DNA from: Collimonas arenae
Lineage (GTDB): Bacteria > Pseudomonadota > Gammaproteobacteria > Burkholderiales > Burkholderiaceae_D
Length of the DNA stretch: 64,000 bases
Direction: 5' to 3'
Assembly (NCBI RefSeq): GCF_000786695.1
Contig: NZ_CP009962.1
Location: 1,488,001-1,552,000 of the forward strand
Positions 17,022 to 26,379 of the stretch are shown here, one piece after another (position 1 is the stretch's first letter; each line of letters opens with the position of its first letter). A program made the position numbers and the translations under genes. The notes beneath the pieces are model-generated. The model searched no databases and was not told where the DNA came from. It saw only the letters and a program-made list of their open reading frames with translations.

Positions 17022-18524
17022 ATGTTCATCGGCATTGATCTAGGCACATCCGGCCTCAAGGCAATCCTGCTGGACCGTCAGGACCGGGTGCTGGCAAGCG
17101 CCAGCCAGCCCTTATCGCTGTTGCGGCAAGCGCCGCAAAACATCTTGTGGCGCGAACAGGATCCGGCGGACTGGTGGGTGGCTTGCGAGCAGGCCGTGGC
17201 GGCGTTGCTGCTGGCGGCAAAAGAGCAGGGAATTGCCGCCGATGCGATCGAGGCCATCGGCCTTACCGGCCAGATGCATGGCGCTACAGTATTGGATCGC
17301 GCAGGCCGTGTCTTGCGACCTGCGATTCTATGGAACGACGGCCGTTCGTTTGCCGAATGCGCCGAGTTGGAACGACGTGTGCCGGCTGCCAGGCAGATTA
17401 CCGGCAACCTGATGATGCCCGGCTTTACCGCACCCAAGCTGTTGTGGCTGTCGGTGCATGAATCGCAGTTATTCGAACAGATCGCCAAGGTGCTGTTGCC
17501 TAAGGACTGGCTGCGCTACCAGCTTACCGACGACTACGCCAGCGACATGTCGGACGCCGCAGGCACCATGTGGCTGGACGTTGGCAAGCGTGACTGGAAC
17601 GAAGAGTTGCTGTGGGCAACCGGTCTCAGTCGCGCCCATATGCCCGCACTGTACGAAGGCCAGCAAATCACCGGCGTACTCAAGGCGGAATTGGCCCAGC
17701 GCTGGGGATTGCGGCAGATACCGGTAGTCGCCGGCGCCGGCGACAACGCAGCCGGCGCGGTCGGTGTCGGTATCGTTCAGCCAGGGCAAGCCATGCTTTC
17801 ACTAGGTACGTCGGGTGTGTATTTCGCTGCCTGCGATGGCTTTCACGCCAATCCTGAACGCGCCGTCCATAGTTTCTGTCATGCCTTGCCTGCAACCTGG
17901 CATTTGATGTCGGTCATGTTGTCGGCCGCTGCCTGTCTTGAATTCAGCGCTCAACTGACCGGCTATGCCGACGTTGCAGCGCTGCTGGCAGATGCCGAGC
18001 AGCGCGGCGCAGGAGATATCGCCATCGATGCGCCCCTGTTCCTGCCTTACCTGAACGGCGAGCGCACGCCGCACAATAATCCTAACGCGCAGGGCGTGTT
18101 TTTCGGCATGCGCGCCGGCACCACACGCGCCGACCTGGCGCTGGCGACGCTGGAAGGCGTTGGATTCGGCCTTAGCCAAGGGATAGATGCGGTTGACAGT
18201 TGCGGCGTTACCGCTGAAGAAATCACGCTCATCGGCGGTGGTTCACGCAGCGCTTTCTGGGCGCAGATGCTGGCAGATATAAGCGGCCGGCGGCTGGTGC
18301 GGCGACAAGGCGGCGATGTCGGCCCGGCGCTGGGCGCGGCGCGGCTGGCACGGATTGGCGTGGCCGCCGACAGCGGCGATGGCGCTTCCCTGAATGAAAT
18401 CTGTCCAGTGCCGCAACAGATCGCCGCGTATGACCCCAATCTCCAGCGTCATGCGCAGTTCGTACGGCGTAGAGAGAAATTTGCGTTGTTGTACCAGCAG
18501 TTGCTGCCTGTGTTTTCAGCTTGA
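17022..18524 (+). CDS. xylB: xylulokinase
   Basis: XylB phosphorylates D-xylulose to xylulose 5-phosphate, which enters the pentose phosphate pathway. The 500-residue FGGY-family kinase opens with the ATP-site strand F-I-G-I-D-L-G-T-S-G-L-K. It has the substrate loop L-T-G-Q-M-H-G-A-T near 82, the catalytic Asp region G-A-G-D-N-A-A-G-A-V near 239 and the C-terminal G-G-G-S-R-S-A-F-W-A-Q-M-L. It begins two bases after xylA and probably relies on translational coupling. A 110-base gap separates it from xylF. Confidence 0.96.
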   Translation: MFIGIDLGTSGLKAILLDRQDRVLASASQPLSLLRQAPQNILWREQDPADWWVACEQAVAALLLAAKEQGIAADAIEAIGLTGQMHGATVLDRAGRVLRPAILWNDGRSFAECAELERRVPAARQITGNLMMPGFTAPKLLWLSVHESQLFEQIAKVLLPKDWLRYQLTDDYASDMSDAAGTMWLDVGKRDWNEELLWATGLSRAHMPALYEGQQITGVLKAELAQRWGLRQIPVVAGAGDNAAGAVGVGIVQPGQAMLSLGTSGVYFAACDGFHANPERAVHSFCHALPATWHLMSVMLSAAACLEFSAQLTGYADVAALLADAEQRGAGDIAIDAPLFLPYLNGERTPHNNPNAQGVFFGMRAGTTRADLALATLEGVGFGLSQGIDAVDSCGVTAEEITLIGGGSRSAFWAQMLADISGRRLVRRQGGDVGPALGAARLARIGVAADSGDGASLNEICPVPQQIAAYDPNLQRHAQFVRRREKFALLYQQLLPVFSA

Positions 18525-18634
18525 TTTTCAGTTTGATTTACAGCATGAGAAGTTGATCGCAATCCGTAGCACCCGTAGTCCACCTGGCAGCACTATACGA
18601 AGTTAACTAAAAACGAATGATTGGAGACCATGTA

Positions 18635-19651
18635 ATGAACAAAATCATGAAAAAGAGCGTGTTGGCGTTGATGTCGGTAGCCGTGTTTTCACTCACCAGT
18701 TCGGCCGCGATGGCTGACGCCAAGAATCCCAAGATCGGCTTTTCGATCGACGACCTGCGGGTCGAGCGCTGGGCCCGTGACCGCGATTTCTTCATCGCCG
18801 CTGCCGACAAGCTGGGCGCCAAAGTGTTCGTACAATCGGCCGACGCCAGCGAGCAACGGCAGATTTCACAGATAGAAAACCTGATTTCACGCGGCGTCGA
18901 TGTCATTGTGATCGTACCGTTCAACGCTACCGTGCTGAGCAACACCATCAAGGAAGCAAAGAAAGCCGGCATCAAGGTGGTCTCGTACGACCGCCTGATT
19001 CTCAATGCCGATATCGACGCCTACATATCTTTCGACAATGAAAAAGTCGGCGAGATGCAGGCCGAGGGCGTGCTCAAGGCCGCGCCTAAAGGCAATTACT
19101 ATCTGCTCGGCGGCTCGCCCACCGACAATAACGCCAAGATGCTGCGCGAAGGCCAGATGAAAGTGCTCAAGCCGTCGATCGACAAGGGCGATATCAAGAT
19201 CGTCGGCCAGCAATGGGTCAAGGACTGGAGCGCGACAGAAGCTTTGTCCATCGTTGAAAACGCCTTGACTGCAAACAACAACAAGATCGACGCTATCGTT
19301 GCTTCCAACGACGGCACCGCCGGCGGTGCGATCCAGGCGCTGGCCTCGCAAAAAATGGCCGGCAAAGTGCCTGTCTCTGGACAGGATGCCGACCTCGCGG
19401 CAGTCAAGCGCGTGATCGCCGGGACGCAATCCATGACTGTCTACAAGCCGCTCAAGCTGATTGCTTCGGAGGCGGCAAAATTGTCGGTGCAGCTGGCCCG
19501 CAACGAAAAACCTGTCTACAACGCCCAGTATGAAAACGGCGCCAAGAAGGTCGACACCATTCTGCTCAAACCAACCACGCTGACCAGCGCCAACGTCAAC
19601 CTGCTGGTCAGCGACGGCTTCTATACGCAGGCGCAGATCAGCAGCAAGTAA
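18635..19651 (+). CDS. xylF: D-xylose-binding periplasmic protein
   Basis: XylF captures D-xylose in the periplasm for the XylGH transporter. The 338-residue preprotein has a signal peptide (basic M-N-K-I-M-K-K-S, hydrophobic to about residue 25, A-M-A-D cleavage). The type I sugar-binding fold follows: I-G-F-S-I-D-D-L-R-V-E-R-W, S-R-G-V-D-V-I-V-I-V-P, A-S-N-D-G-T-A-G-G-A and G-Q-D-A-D-L-A-A. E. coli XylF is 330 residues. The ATG eight bases after GGAG was chosen; an upstream TTG-frame start overlaps that ribosome site. A strong hairpin follows the gene before xylG. Confidence 0.95.
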   Translation: MNKIMKKSVLALMSVAVFSLTSSAAMADAKNPKIGFSIDDLRVERWARDRDFFIAAADKLGAKVFVQSADASEQRQISQIENLISRGVDVIVIVPFNATVLSNTIKEAKKAGIKVVSYDRLILNADIDAYISFDNEKVGEMQAEGVLKAAPKGNYYLLGGSPTDNNAKMLREGQMKVLKPSIDKGDIKIVGQQWVKDWSATEALSIVENALTANNNKIDAIVASNDGTAGGAIQALASQKMAGKVPVSGQDADLAAVKRVIAGTQSMTVYKPLKLIASEAAKLSVQLARNEKPVYNAQYENGAKKVDTILLKPTTLTSANVNLLVSDGFYTQAQISSK

Positions 19652-19678
19652 GGTTTCGCAGCTGCATACACTGACAGA

Positions 19679-19708
19679 ACGCGCGACGCAGGATCCTGCG
19701 CTGCGCGT
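19679..19708 (+). repeat. intercistronic hairpin between xylF and xylG
   Basis: A 15-base arm and its complement meet at GGATCC with only two mismatched pairs, giving a GC-rich stem with almost no loop and no T-run. Such hairpins after binding-protein genes usually protect the upstream message from 3' decay, giving more binding protein than transporter. Confidence 0.55.
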
Positions 19709-19734
19709 CCATTCAACGACTGCGAGAGATTTAC

Positions 19735-21315
19735 ATGTCCGACTATCTGCTGGAAATGCAGGGAATCGTCAAGGATTTCGGCGGCGTCCGCGCACTTGAC
19801 GGCATCGACATCAAAGTACGGGCCGGCGAGTGCCTGGGGCTTTGCGGTGAAAACGGCGCAGGAAAATCCACCTTGATGAAAGTGCTGTCAGGTGTTTATC
19901 CGCACGATACCTGGCAGGGAGAGATCCTGTGGCAAGGCCAGCCCTTGAAATCGCAATCGATGCGCGATACCGAAGCGGCCGGCATCATCATCATCCATCA
20001 GGAACTGATGCTGGTGCAGGAACTGTCGGTGGCAGAAAATATTTTTATGGGGCATGAGATAACGCTGCCGGGTGGCCGCATGAATTATCCCGCAATGTAC
20101 AAGCGCGCCGGCGAACTCATGCGTGAACTGAAAATGCCGGACATGAATGTGGCGCTGCCGGTGATGCAATACGGCGGCGGCCATCAGCAACTGGTGGAAA
20201 TCGCCAAGGCGCTCAACAAGCAAGCCAAATTGTTGATCCTGGACGAGCCATCGTCGTCGCTGACCTCATCGGAGATCGCGGTGCTGCTGGATATCATCCG
20301 CGACCTTAAGGCCAAGGGCGTCGCCTGCGTCTATATCTCGCACAAGCTCGATGAGGTCGCTGCCGTATGCGATACGGTGGCCGTCATCCGCGACGGCAAG
20401 CACATCGCCACTACGCCCATGCACGCGCTCAACGTCGACCAGATCATCACTCAGATGGTAGGGCGGGAAATCACCGCCATGTATCCGGACCAGGAGCATG
20501 AGATTGGCGATGTGATGTTTGAAGCGCGCCATGTCACCTGCTACGACGCCGACAATCCAAAGCGGAAAAGGGTGGACGATATCTCCTTTACTTTGCGGCG
20601 CGGAGAAATCCTGGGCGTCGCCGGGCTGGTCGGCGCCGGCCGCACCGAGCTGGTCTCAGCCCTGTTCGGTGCTTATCCTGGACGCAGCCATGGGGAAGTC
20701 TGGCTGGACGGTGTCAAGGTCGATACCAGCACGCCGCTGAAATCGATCCGGCTTGGCCTTTGCATGGTGCCTGAAGACCGCAAGCAGCATGGCATTGTGC
20801 CGGATTTGAATGTCGGGCAGAACATCACATTGACCATACTCAAGGATTTTTCTCGCCATAGCCGTATCGACGCCGAAGCGGAACTGAAAACCATCCATGG
20901 CGAAATATCCCGCCTGCAGTTAAAGACAGCCAGTCCGTTCCTGCCCATCACCAGCCTGTCTGGCGGCAACCAGCAAAAGGCGGTGCTGGCAAAGATGCTG
21001 CTAGCACGGCCCAAGGTGCTGATCCTGGACGAACCGACGCGCGGCGTCGATGTCGGCGCCAAGGCAGAGATCTACCGGCTGATGGCGGAACTGGCGCGGC
21101 AGGGCGTAGCGATCATCATGGTTTCTTCCGAACTCGCCGAAGTGCTCGGCGTCTCCGATCGCGTGCTGGTGATCGGCGAAGGCAAGCTGCGCGGCAATTT
21201 CATCAACCACGACCTGAGCCAGGAAACCGTGCTGGCTGCAGCCATAGACCAGTCGTCGCAATACCAAGCGTTACAGCTGGCGGCAAGCGCCGGCAATCTT
21301 CAGGAATCACTATGA
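19735..21315 (+). CDS. xylG: D-xylose ABC transporter, tandem ATPase subunit
   Basis: XylG supplies ATP hydrolysis for XylH-mediated xylose import. The 526-residue protein holds two ABC domains, as in all sugar ABC ATPases of this class. The first has Walker [10 protein letters not shown] (about 39-47), [11 protein letters not shown] in place of the usual signature, and Walker [11 protein letters not shown]. The second has a degenerate Walker A ([10 protein letters not shown]), the signature L-S-G-G-N-Q-Q-K and Walker [13 protein letters not shown]. Its stop overlaps the xylH start by four bases. Confidence 0.95.
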   Translation: MSDYLLEMQGIVKDFGGVRALDGIDIKVRAGECLGLCGENGAGKSTLMKVLSGVYPHDTWQGEILWQGQPLKSQSMRDTEAAGIIIIHQELMLVQELSVAENIFMGHEITLPGGRMNYPAMYKRAGELMRELKMPDMNVALPVMQYGGGHQQLVEIAKALNKQAKLLILDEPSSSLTSSEIAVLLDIIRDLKAKGVACVYISHKLDEVAAVCDTVAVIRDGKHIATTPMHALNVDQIITQMVGREITAMYPDQEHEIGDVMFEARHVTCYDADNPKRKRVDDISFTLRRGEILGVAGLVGAGRTELVSALFGAYPGRSHGEVWLDGVKVDTSTPLKSIRLGLCMVPEDRKQHGIVPDLNVGQNITLTILKDFSRHSRIDAEAELKTIHGEISRLQLKTASPFLPITSLSGGNQQKAVLAKMLLARPKVLILDEPTRGVDVGAKAEIYRLMAELARQGVAIIMVSSELAEVLGVSDRVLVIGEGKLRGNFINHDLSQETVLAAAIDQSSQYQALQLAASAGNLQESL

Positions 21316-22451
21316 GTGCAATCAATATCAAGCAATTGTTCCGGCAGTACAAAATCATGGCCTTGCTGATTGCCATCGCCATCATCTGGGCCTTCTTCAG
21401 CTGGAAAACCGAAGGCGGCTTCGTCACGCCGCGTAACCTGTCCAACCTGTTGCGGCAGATGTCGATTACCGGCATCCTCGCCTGCGGCATGGTGCTGGTG
21501 ATCATCGGCGGCGAAATCGACCTGTCGGTCGGCTCCATGCTCGGGCTGCTGGGCGGGATCGCCGCGGTGCTTGACGTTACCCATCATTTGCCGTTGCCGC
21601 TCAACCTGGCGCTGGTATTGGTGCTAGGGCTGTGCTTTGGCCTGTTCAACGGCTACCTCACAGCTTATATGCGGATTCCATCGTTCATCGTCGGTCTCGG
21701 CGGCATGTTGGCGTTTCGAGGGATTCTGCTGGGCGTCACCGGCGGTCTCACCATCGCCCCGGTTTCCAGCGACATGGTGTATCTGGGGCAGGGCTATTTG
21801 CCGCCGCAACTAGGCATTGCGCTCGGCTTCGGCCTGTTTGCGCTGGCGGTGGGATTGACCTGGCGTCAACGCAGCAACCGCCAGCAACATGCCTTGCCGG
21901 TGCCGCCGTTGTGGCGCGACGCCTTGCGCGTAGCAATGATTGCTGCAATCTTGCTGGCCTTCGTGCGCACGCTCAACACGTATGACGGCATCCCGGTGCC
22001 GGTCTTGCTGCTGCTGGTCTTGCTCGGCCTGTTTAGCTACATCACCACGCAAACGGTGTTCGGCCGCCGCATCTATTCGGTCGGCAGCAACATGGAGGCG
22101 ACCCGCCTGTCGGGCGTCAATGTGCAAGCAGTGAAGCTATGGATCTTTGGCATCATGGGCGTGATGTGCGCGCTGGCCGGCCTGGTCAATACCGCACGTC
22201 TTGCGGCCGGCTCGCCGTCCGCCGGCAATATGGGCGAGCTGGACGCAATCGCCGCCTGCTTCATCGGCGGCACCTCGATGCGCGGCGGTTCCGGCACTGT
22301 CTACGGTGCGCTGATCGGGGCGCTGGTGATGGCTAGTCTTGACAATGGCATGTCAATGCTGGATGTCGACACCTACTGGCAGATGATCGTCAAGGGCAGC
22401 ATCCTGATGCTGGCGGTGTGGGTGGATGTCAGCACACGCTCCAGCCGTTGA
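21312..22451 (+). CDS. xylH: D-xylose ABC transporter permease
   Basis: XylH forms the membrane channel of the xylose importer. The 379-residue protein has about ten transmembrane helices and the family segments [17 protein letters not shown] (about 58-74), [20 protein letters not shown] and the late [14 protein letters not shown]. It starts within the xylG stop codon (ATGA) and is the last gene of the xyl unit. No convincing T-tailed terminator follows it. Confidence 0.94.
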   Translation: MSAINIKQLFRQYKIMALLIAIAIIWAFFSWKTEGGFVTPRNLSNLLRQMSITGILACGMVLVIIGGEIDLSVGSMLGLLGGIAAVLDVTHHLPLPLNLALVLVLGLCFGLFNGYLTAYMRIPSFIVGLGGMLAFRGILLGVTGGLTIAPVSSDMVYLGQGYLPPQLGIALGFGLFALAVGLTWRQRSNRQQHALPVPPLWRDALRVAMIAAILLAFVRTLNTYDGIPVPVLLLLVLLGLFSYITTQTVFGRRIYSVGSNMEATRLSGVNVQAVKLWIFGIMGVMCALAGLVNTARLAAGSPSAGNMGELDAIAACFIGGTSMRGGSGTVYGALIGALVMASLDNGMSMLDVDTYWQMIVKGSILMLAVWVDVSTRSSR

Positions 22452-22643
22452 CAACGCTGGCCAACCTGTTGCAGGCGTCAACGGTATGTACAGTACAGTT
22501 GGCGTCAAATCGACCTGGCCTGTTTGTATGAGGGAGCCCTGACGCATCCGGCGTGCGCATGATAGGCTTGCACATTGATGAATCCCGTTTAAACGAGACT
22601 CCATCATTCAATTTGCACCGGCCCTGCCTTGAAAGCGAACGCA

Positions 22644-23285
22644 ATGAACACCCAGACCATCCTCACATTCACTGCCATGGCAGCCTTGTCGATTCTGAGT
22701 CCGGGGCCGTCGATCCTGCTCACCTTGCGTAATGGCGCTACCTACGGTCCGCGTTCGGTGATGTGGTCGGGGTTGGGTAATATATCCGGGGTGTTTTGCC
22801 TGTCGACGGCGGCGATACTTGGGCTCGGCGTACTGCTCAAATCCTCCGCCCTGGTGTTCGGCGTAGTAAAGCTGATCGGCGCCTGTTATCTTTTTTATAT
22901 CGGCGTCCGTCATTTGTTCGGCCGCGGCACGGTGCTCGCTGTCGAACCTGAAACCGGCAAGGAAGAAGCCGCGCCACAACGCCGCAAGTTATATGGCGAG
23001 GCTTTCCTCACTGCGGCAACCAATCCCAAGGCGGTACTGTTTTTCACTGCGCTGTTCCCGCAATTTATCAGTGCAAAAGCGGCGTTGCTGCCGCAATTCC
23101 TGATCCTGATGGCGATTTTCATGACGCTGTCGTACTCCACCCACCTGAGCTACGCCCTGATCGCCTCGCGCGCCCGCGGTTTGCTGCTCAAGCCTTTGTT
23201 CGCCAAGTGGCTAAGCCGTTTCGTCGGCGCGGCCTTCATTGCGTTCGGTTCGCTATTGCTGACTTTGCGGCGGCAAGCGGTTTAA
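22644..23285 (+). CDS. LysE/RhtB-family amino-acid exporter
   Basis: These inner-membrane proteins export amino acids or their derivatives. The 213-residue length and about six hydrophobic segments fit. The conserved start S-P-G-P-S-I-L-L-T-L-R-N-G-A (about 18-31) is clear, as is the middle motif A-F-L-T-A-A-T-N-P-K-A-V-L-F-F (about 116-130). The cargo cannot be told. The ATG at 22644 was preferred to an in-frame TTG 15 bases upstream; no strong Shine-Dalgarno is visible. It follows xylH by 192 bases and is probably transcribed on its own. Confidence 0.9.
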   Translation: MNTQTILTFTAMAALSILSPGPSILLTLRNGATYGPRSVMWSGLGNISGVFCLSTAAILGLGVLLKSSALVFGVVKLIGACYLFYIGVRHLFGRGTVLAVEPETGKEEAAPQRRKLYGEAFLTAATNPKAVLFFTALFPQFISAKAALLPQFLILMAIFMTLSYSTHLSYALIASRARGLLLKPLFAKWLSRFVGAAFIAFGSLLLTLRRQAV

Positions 23286-23589
23286 TACTCCTTCGTCGAC
23301 CAGACCCGGGGTTGGCGTTTCTGGCCCCGGCGTTCGCGGTACGATAAAAATGCCGGGCCGGCTCAAATGCAGTTCGTCGTCCTCAGGCGCAGTTCATGCA
23401 TAGAAAACTGCAAATCAAAACCTCGTCAATTGACGGTCTTTGCTGCCGAATTTACCATCCTGTTTAATTTGCGATTTCACGCCACGCCGGTCAAAGATTT
23501 TTTCGCAGGCAGGCATCGAAAATCACGGCCAGCGCCGTATGGTGACTGGGAAAAATAGCATTGATCGACGACCTGGAACGAGAGGTAAT

Positions 23590-24705
23590 ATGAACGCGCC
23601 TGTAAAATTCTATGCGAAATTGTTTGTGCTGTTTCTTGTTCTGGCAACCGCTGCCACCAGCAGCTCAGCGAAGGACCCGGACGGCCGCGAAATCGTTGCC
23701 GACCTAGGGAAAATAGTTAATCCGCAGGGCGTGCAAGAGAACTACAAGGTGCGCATCGGCGGCGTCGATCAATGGATATATGCAAGAGGCCAGGACCGCG
23801 ACAATCCCATCATCCTGTTCATCCACGGCGGCCCGGCATCGCCAAGCGCGCCAACCATGTGGATGTACCAGCGTCCAATCGAAGAATACTTCACCGTTGT
23901 CAATTACGATCAGCGCGGCGCCGGTAAAACCTATCTGGAAACCGATCCCGACACGGTACGGGACAGCTTGCGTATCGACCAGTATGTGAACGATGCGATC
24001 GATATCGCCAAGTACGTCTCCAATCGCTATGGCAAGAAAAAAGTCATCCTGATCGGTCATAGCTGGGGCACGGTAATTGGCATGAAAGCCGCCTTGGCGC
24101 GGCCCGATCTGTTTTATGCCTACGTGGGGATCGGCCAGGTGATCAACAGCCGGGAGAATGAACGTCTCAGCTTTGATTATGGGCTAGCGCAAGCCAAGAA
24201 GGCGGGGAACCAGGCGGCAGTAAAGGAACTGGAGGCAATCGCTCCTTATCCTGGTACGCAGCCACTGACGCGGGAACGCATCATTACTGCCCGTAAATGG
24301 GCGCAGTATTATGGCGGCCTGGCTGCCTTCAGAAGCGATTTTGGCTACTACTTCAATGCGCCGCTCTTATCGCCGGAGTATGACCAGCAGGCAGCTGCAG
24401 CCATTGATAAAGGCAGCATGCTGACATTGGGGCGTGTGCTTCCCGAGTTTCTTGAAGTCGATATGAAACCTGTCGTCAAATTCCCGATACCGGTCATCAT
24501 GTTCATGGGACGGCAAGACTACACCACGCCATCAGAGCCCACCGACGAATGGCTCAAGAAACTGGATGCTCCCTATAAGAAAGGTATCTGGTTCGAGCAT
24601 GCAGCGCATTTGGTCCAGTTCGAGGAACCGGGAAAGACCTTGGTCAGTTTGCTGACTTATGTGCGTCCGCTTGCAACAGGCAATGTCGCCGATTTGCCAA
24701 AATAG
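23590..24705 (+). CDS. exported alpha/beta hydrolase, proline iminopeptidase-like
   Basis: The 371-residue protein has a signal peptide (hydrophobic residues about 10-25, S-S-A-K) and then the alpha/beta-hydrolase fold. The oxyanion-hole motif is I-L-F-I-H-G-G-P-A-S near residue 75. The nucleophile elbow is L-I-G-H-S-W-G-T-V near 155. The acid is likely in G-R-Q-D-Y-T-T-P and the histidine in E-H-A-A-H-L-V-Q. H-G-G-P with G-x-S-W-G recalls family S33 prolyl aminopeptidases, so a peptidase or esterase role in the periplasm is plausible. GAGAGG lies five bases before the chosen ATG; a longer reading upstream lacks a signal peptide. Confidence 0.87.
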   Translation: MNAPVKFYAKLFVLFLVLATAATSSSAKDPDGREIVADLGKIVNPQGVQENYKVRIGGVDQWIYARGQDRDNPIILFIHGGPASPSAPTMWMYQRPIEEYFTVVNYDQRGAGKTYLETDPDTVRDSLRIDQYVNDAIDIAKYVSNRYGKKKVILIGHSWGTVIGMKAALARPDLFYAYVGIGQVINSRENERLSFDYGLAQAKKAGNQAAVKELEAIAPYPGTQPLTRERIITARKWAQYYGGLAAFRSDFGYYFNAPLLSPEYDQQAAAAIDKGSMLTLGRVLPEFLEVDMKPVVKFPIPVIMFMGRQDYTTPSEPTDEWLKKLDAPYKKGIWFEHAAHLVQFEEPGKTLVSLLTYVRPLATGNVADLPK

Positions 24706-24839
24706 TCTCCTTGCAGAGCGCGCGTTAGTAGGCAAGCTTCGGATACCAGTCTGTACCGCGGCTTGCCGCCCTCGGCGCTTTTGTTCGGATAAGGTTGGCG
24801 CGCTGCGGCGAGTTCCGCAGCAGGTTTCAGCGAGGTCAT
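24657..24839 (-). CDS. possible small protein, 60 residues
   Basis: An ATG preceded by AAGGAG at eight bases opens a 60-codon reading frame of hydrophilic, basic composition (M-T-S-L-K-P-A-A-E-L-A-A-A-R). It runs into the 3' end of the hydrolase gene on the other strand. No family is recognised and conservation is unknown, so it is only a candidate. Confidence 0.25.
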   Translation of the reverse strand: MTSLKPAAELAAARQPYPNKSAEGGKPRYRLVSEACLLTRALQGDYFGKSATLPVASGRT

Positions 24840-25247
24840 TGAGATACTCCTTCTCAGCGCCCGGTGGCGCAGTGAATTTCACGGCAGCAAAGGAAGGGCG
24901 GAGCGCGCGAGCATCATAGGGCAATTCGCTATACGCGGTGTCTGTGCGCAATTGCATTGTCAATATGAAAATTATTGGTCGCTGAAAACCGGGTAACAGA
25001 TGGCAAACAGTAAATGATACGCATGGCGAACTGGCAATTTACCCTCCGCGCAACGGTTGAAGACGAAAGTATTGCGGACCGGATTGCAAATGACGCATAC
25101 TGATTTTTCGTAGCCAGCGATCAAGTCGGCAGCTGGATTGCCTCGTTTTATTCAAAAGGCCCTATCGCGTTGCAGGGGTTTTATTAAATCACTGGCTTCA
25201 TCAACTCGTTGTTTGTAGAAAATTTATTTTCATACTACGGAGAGATC
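24840..25247. other. intergenic stretch before the OmpA-family gene
   Basis: No gene is supported here. From 25023 a 26-codon frame ends at TGA (25101) and stays open for 27 more codons to TAA (25185). The peptide after the TGA reads sensibly (V-A-S-D-Q-V-G-S-W-I-A-S-F), so this may be a decayed small gene. There is no ribosome site before it. Confidence 0.3.
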
Positions 25248-26294
25248 ATGATGAATCTAAGAAAAGCCGGAACGGCGATTTTTATCCTGTTGAGTGCGTC
25301 CGCACTTCACGCATCTGCGCAAACCACTTCGGCGCAGACCTACAACCCTTCCTGGTACGTCGCTCCCACTATCAATTTCGTCGACCCTGACCGGCGTTTC
25401 CTGGGTGGCGACGACAAGAACGGTCCCGGTGTCGGCTTGCGTTTCGGCCGGGCCATTTCGCAGGACTGGGATGTGGAGCTGGGCGGCAGCTATGCACGGG
25501 CAAAGAGCAACGGCATGGGCCTGACCTATAAACAAGGCATGCTGGGAGTCGATGCCTTGTACATGTTTTCGCGCGGCACGTTTCAACCCTACTTGCTAGG
25601 TGGCCTGGGCGCCGAGTACGACAAGGTCAATGGCAGTGGAGGCGCTAATGCGTCGAAGACCTCGCCATACCTGAATATTGGCGCCGGTTTGCGTTACGCG
25701 CTGAGCGATCAATGGGGCTTGCAAGCAGAAGTACGGCGCTCTGTCGATTTCTTGCGAAGCAGCGGCGATTTCAACTTCAAGCATGGCAACACCACCACGG
25801 TCGGCCTTGGCCTGGTCTACACTTTCGGCAAGGTCGCCGCACCAGTGGCTGCTGCGCCGATGCAGCCGGAACCGGCGCCGATAGTCGCTCCGCCGCCACC
25901 GCCGCCGCCACGCTTTGAGAAAATTACGCTGTCGTCAACCCAGCTGTTTGCTTTCGATAGTGCGGTGTTGCGCTTGCCTCAGCCGAAACTCGACGAGATC
26001 GCCAGCACACTGTCCGCCAATCCGCAAATCAACAGCGTCACAGTCACCGGCTATACCGACAGGCTCGGTTCCGACCGCTACAATCAGGGACTATCGCAGC
26101 GGCGCGCTGAAGCTGTCAAAAAATATCTGACCGGACAAGGCGTTGCCGGAGAACGTTTGAGCGCTGTCGGCAAAGGTAAAGCCAATCCTGTCGTCGAGTG
26201 CAATCAGAAGCGGCGGGCCGAGCTGATTAAATGCCTGGAGCCGAACCGCCGGGTTGAGGTGGAACAAATTACGATTGAAAAGCAGGTGCGATAA
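25248..26294 (+). CDS. OmpA-family outer-membrane protein
   Basis: The protein should span the outer membrane and bind peptidoglycan. A signal peptide (to about residue 26, A-S-A-Q) leads into a beta-barrel domain of about 180 residues with alternating aromatic strands (S-W-Y-V-A-P-T-I-N-F, G-V-G-L-R-F-G-R). A proline run then links to the C-terminal OmpA domain: L-F-A-F-D-S-A-V-L, V-T-V-T-G-Y-T-D-R-L-G-S and the peptidoglycan-binding L-S-Q-R-R-A-E-A-V. Length is 348 residues, typical of OmpA. GGAG lies five bases before the first of two adjacent ATGs. It is a single gene with a terminator behind it. Confidence 0.92.
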   Translation: MMNLRKAGTAIFILLSASALHASAQTTSAQTYNPSWYVAPTINFVDPDRRFLGGDDKNGPGVGLRFGRAISQDWDVELGGSYARAKSNGMGLTYKQGMLGVDALYMFSRGTFQPYLLGGLGAEYDKVNGSGGANASKTSPYLNIGAGLRYALSDQWGLQAEVRRSVDFLRSSGDFNFKHGNTTTVGLGLVYTFGKVAAPVAAAPMQPEPAPIVAPPPPPPPRFEKITLSSTQLFAFDSAVLRLPQPKLDEIASTLSANPQINSVTVTGYTDRLGSDRYNQGLSQRRAEAVKKYLTGQGVAGERLSAVGKGKANPVVECNQKRRAELIKCLEPNRRVEVEQITIEKQVR

Positions 26295-26322
26295 ATTTCA
26301 AGGCCGGAATTTGTCTGGGTAC

Positions 26323-26358
26323 AAAAAAAAGCACTTCGATTGCTCGAAGTGCTTAATT
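26323..26358. terminator. terminator between ompA-like gene and phosphoesterase
   Basis: AAGCACTTCGA and TCGAAGTGCTT form an 11-bp stem with a TTGC loop. On the minus strand eight T follow, giving a strong terminator for the phosphoesterase gene; on the plus strand the T-run is weak. Confidence 0.85.
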
Positions 26359-26379
26359 TCCATGCTGCTAAAAATGGGT

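Noticed and set aside
22445..22484. CCGTTGA and TCAACGG as terminator of the xyl unit
   Set aside because: The loop is about 26 bases and no T-run follows.
24532..24963. Long minus-strand frame overlapping the hydrolase 3' end
   Set aside because: No ribosome site, and most of it mirrors the hydrolase gene; the shorter frame at 24657-24839 has a better start.
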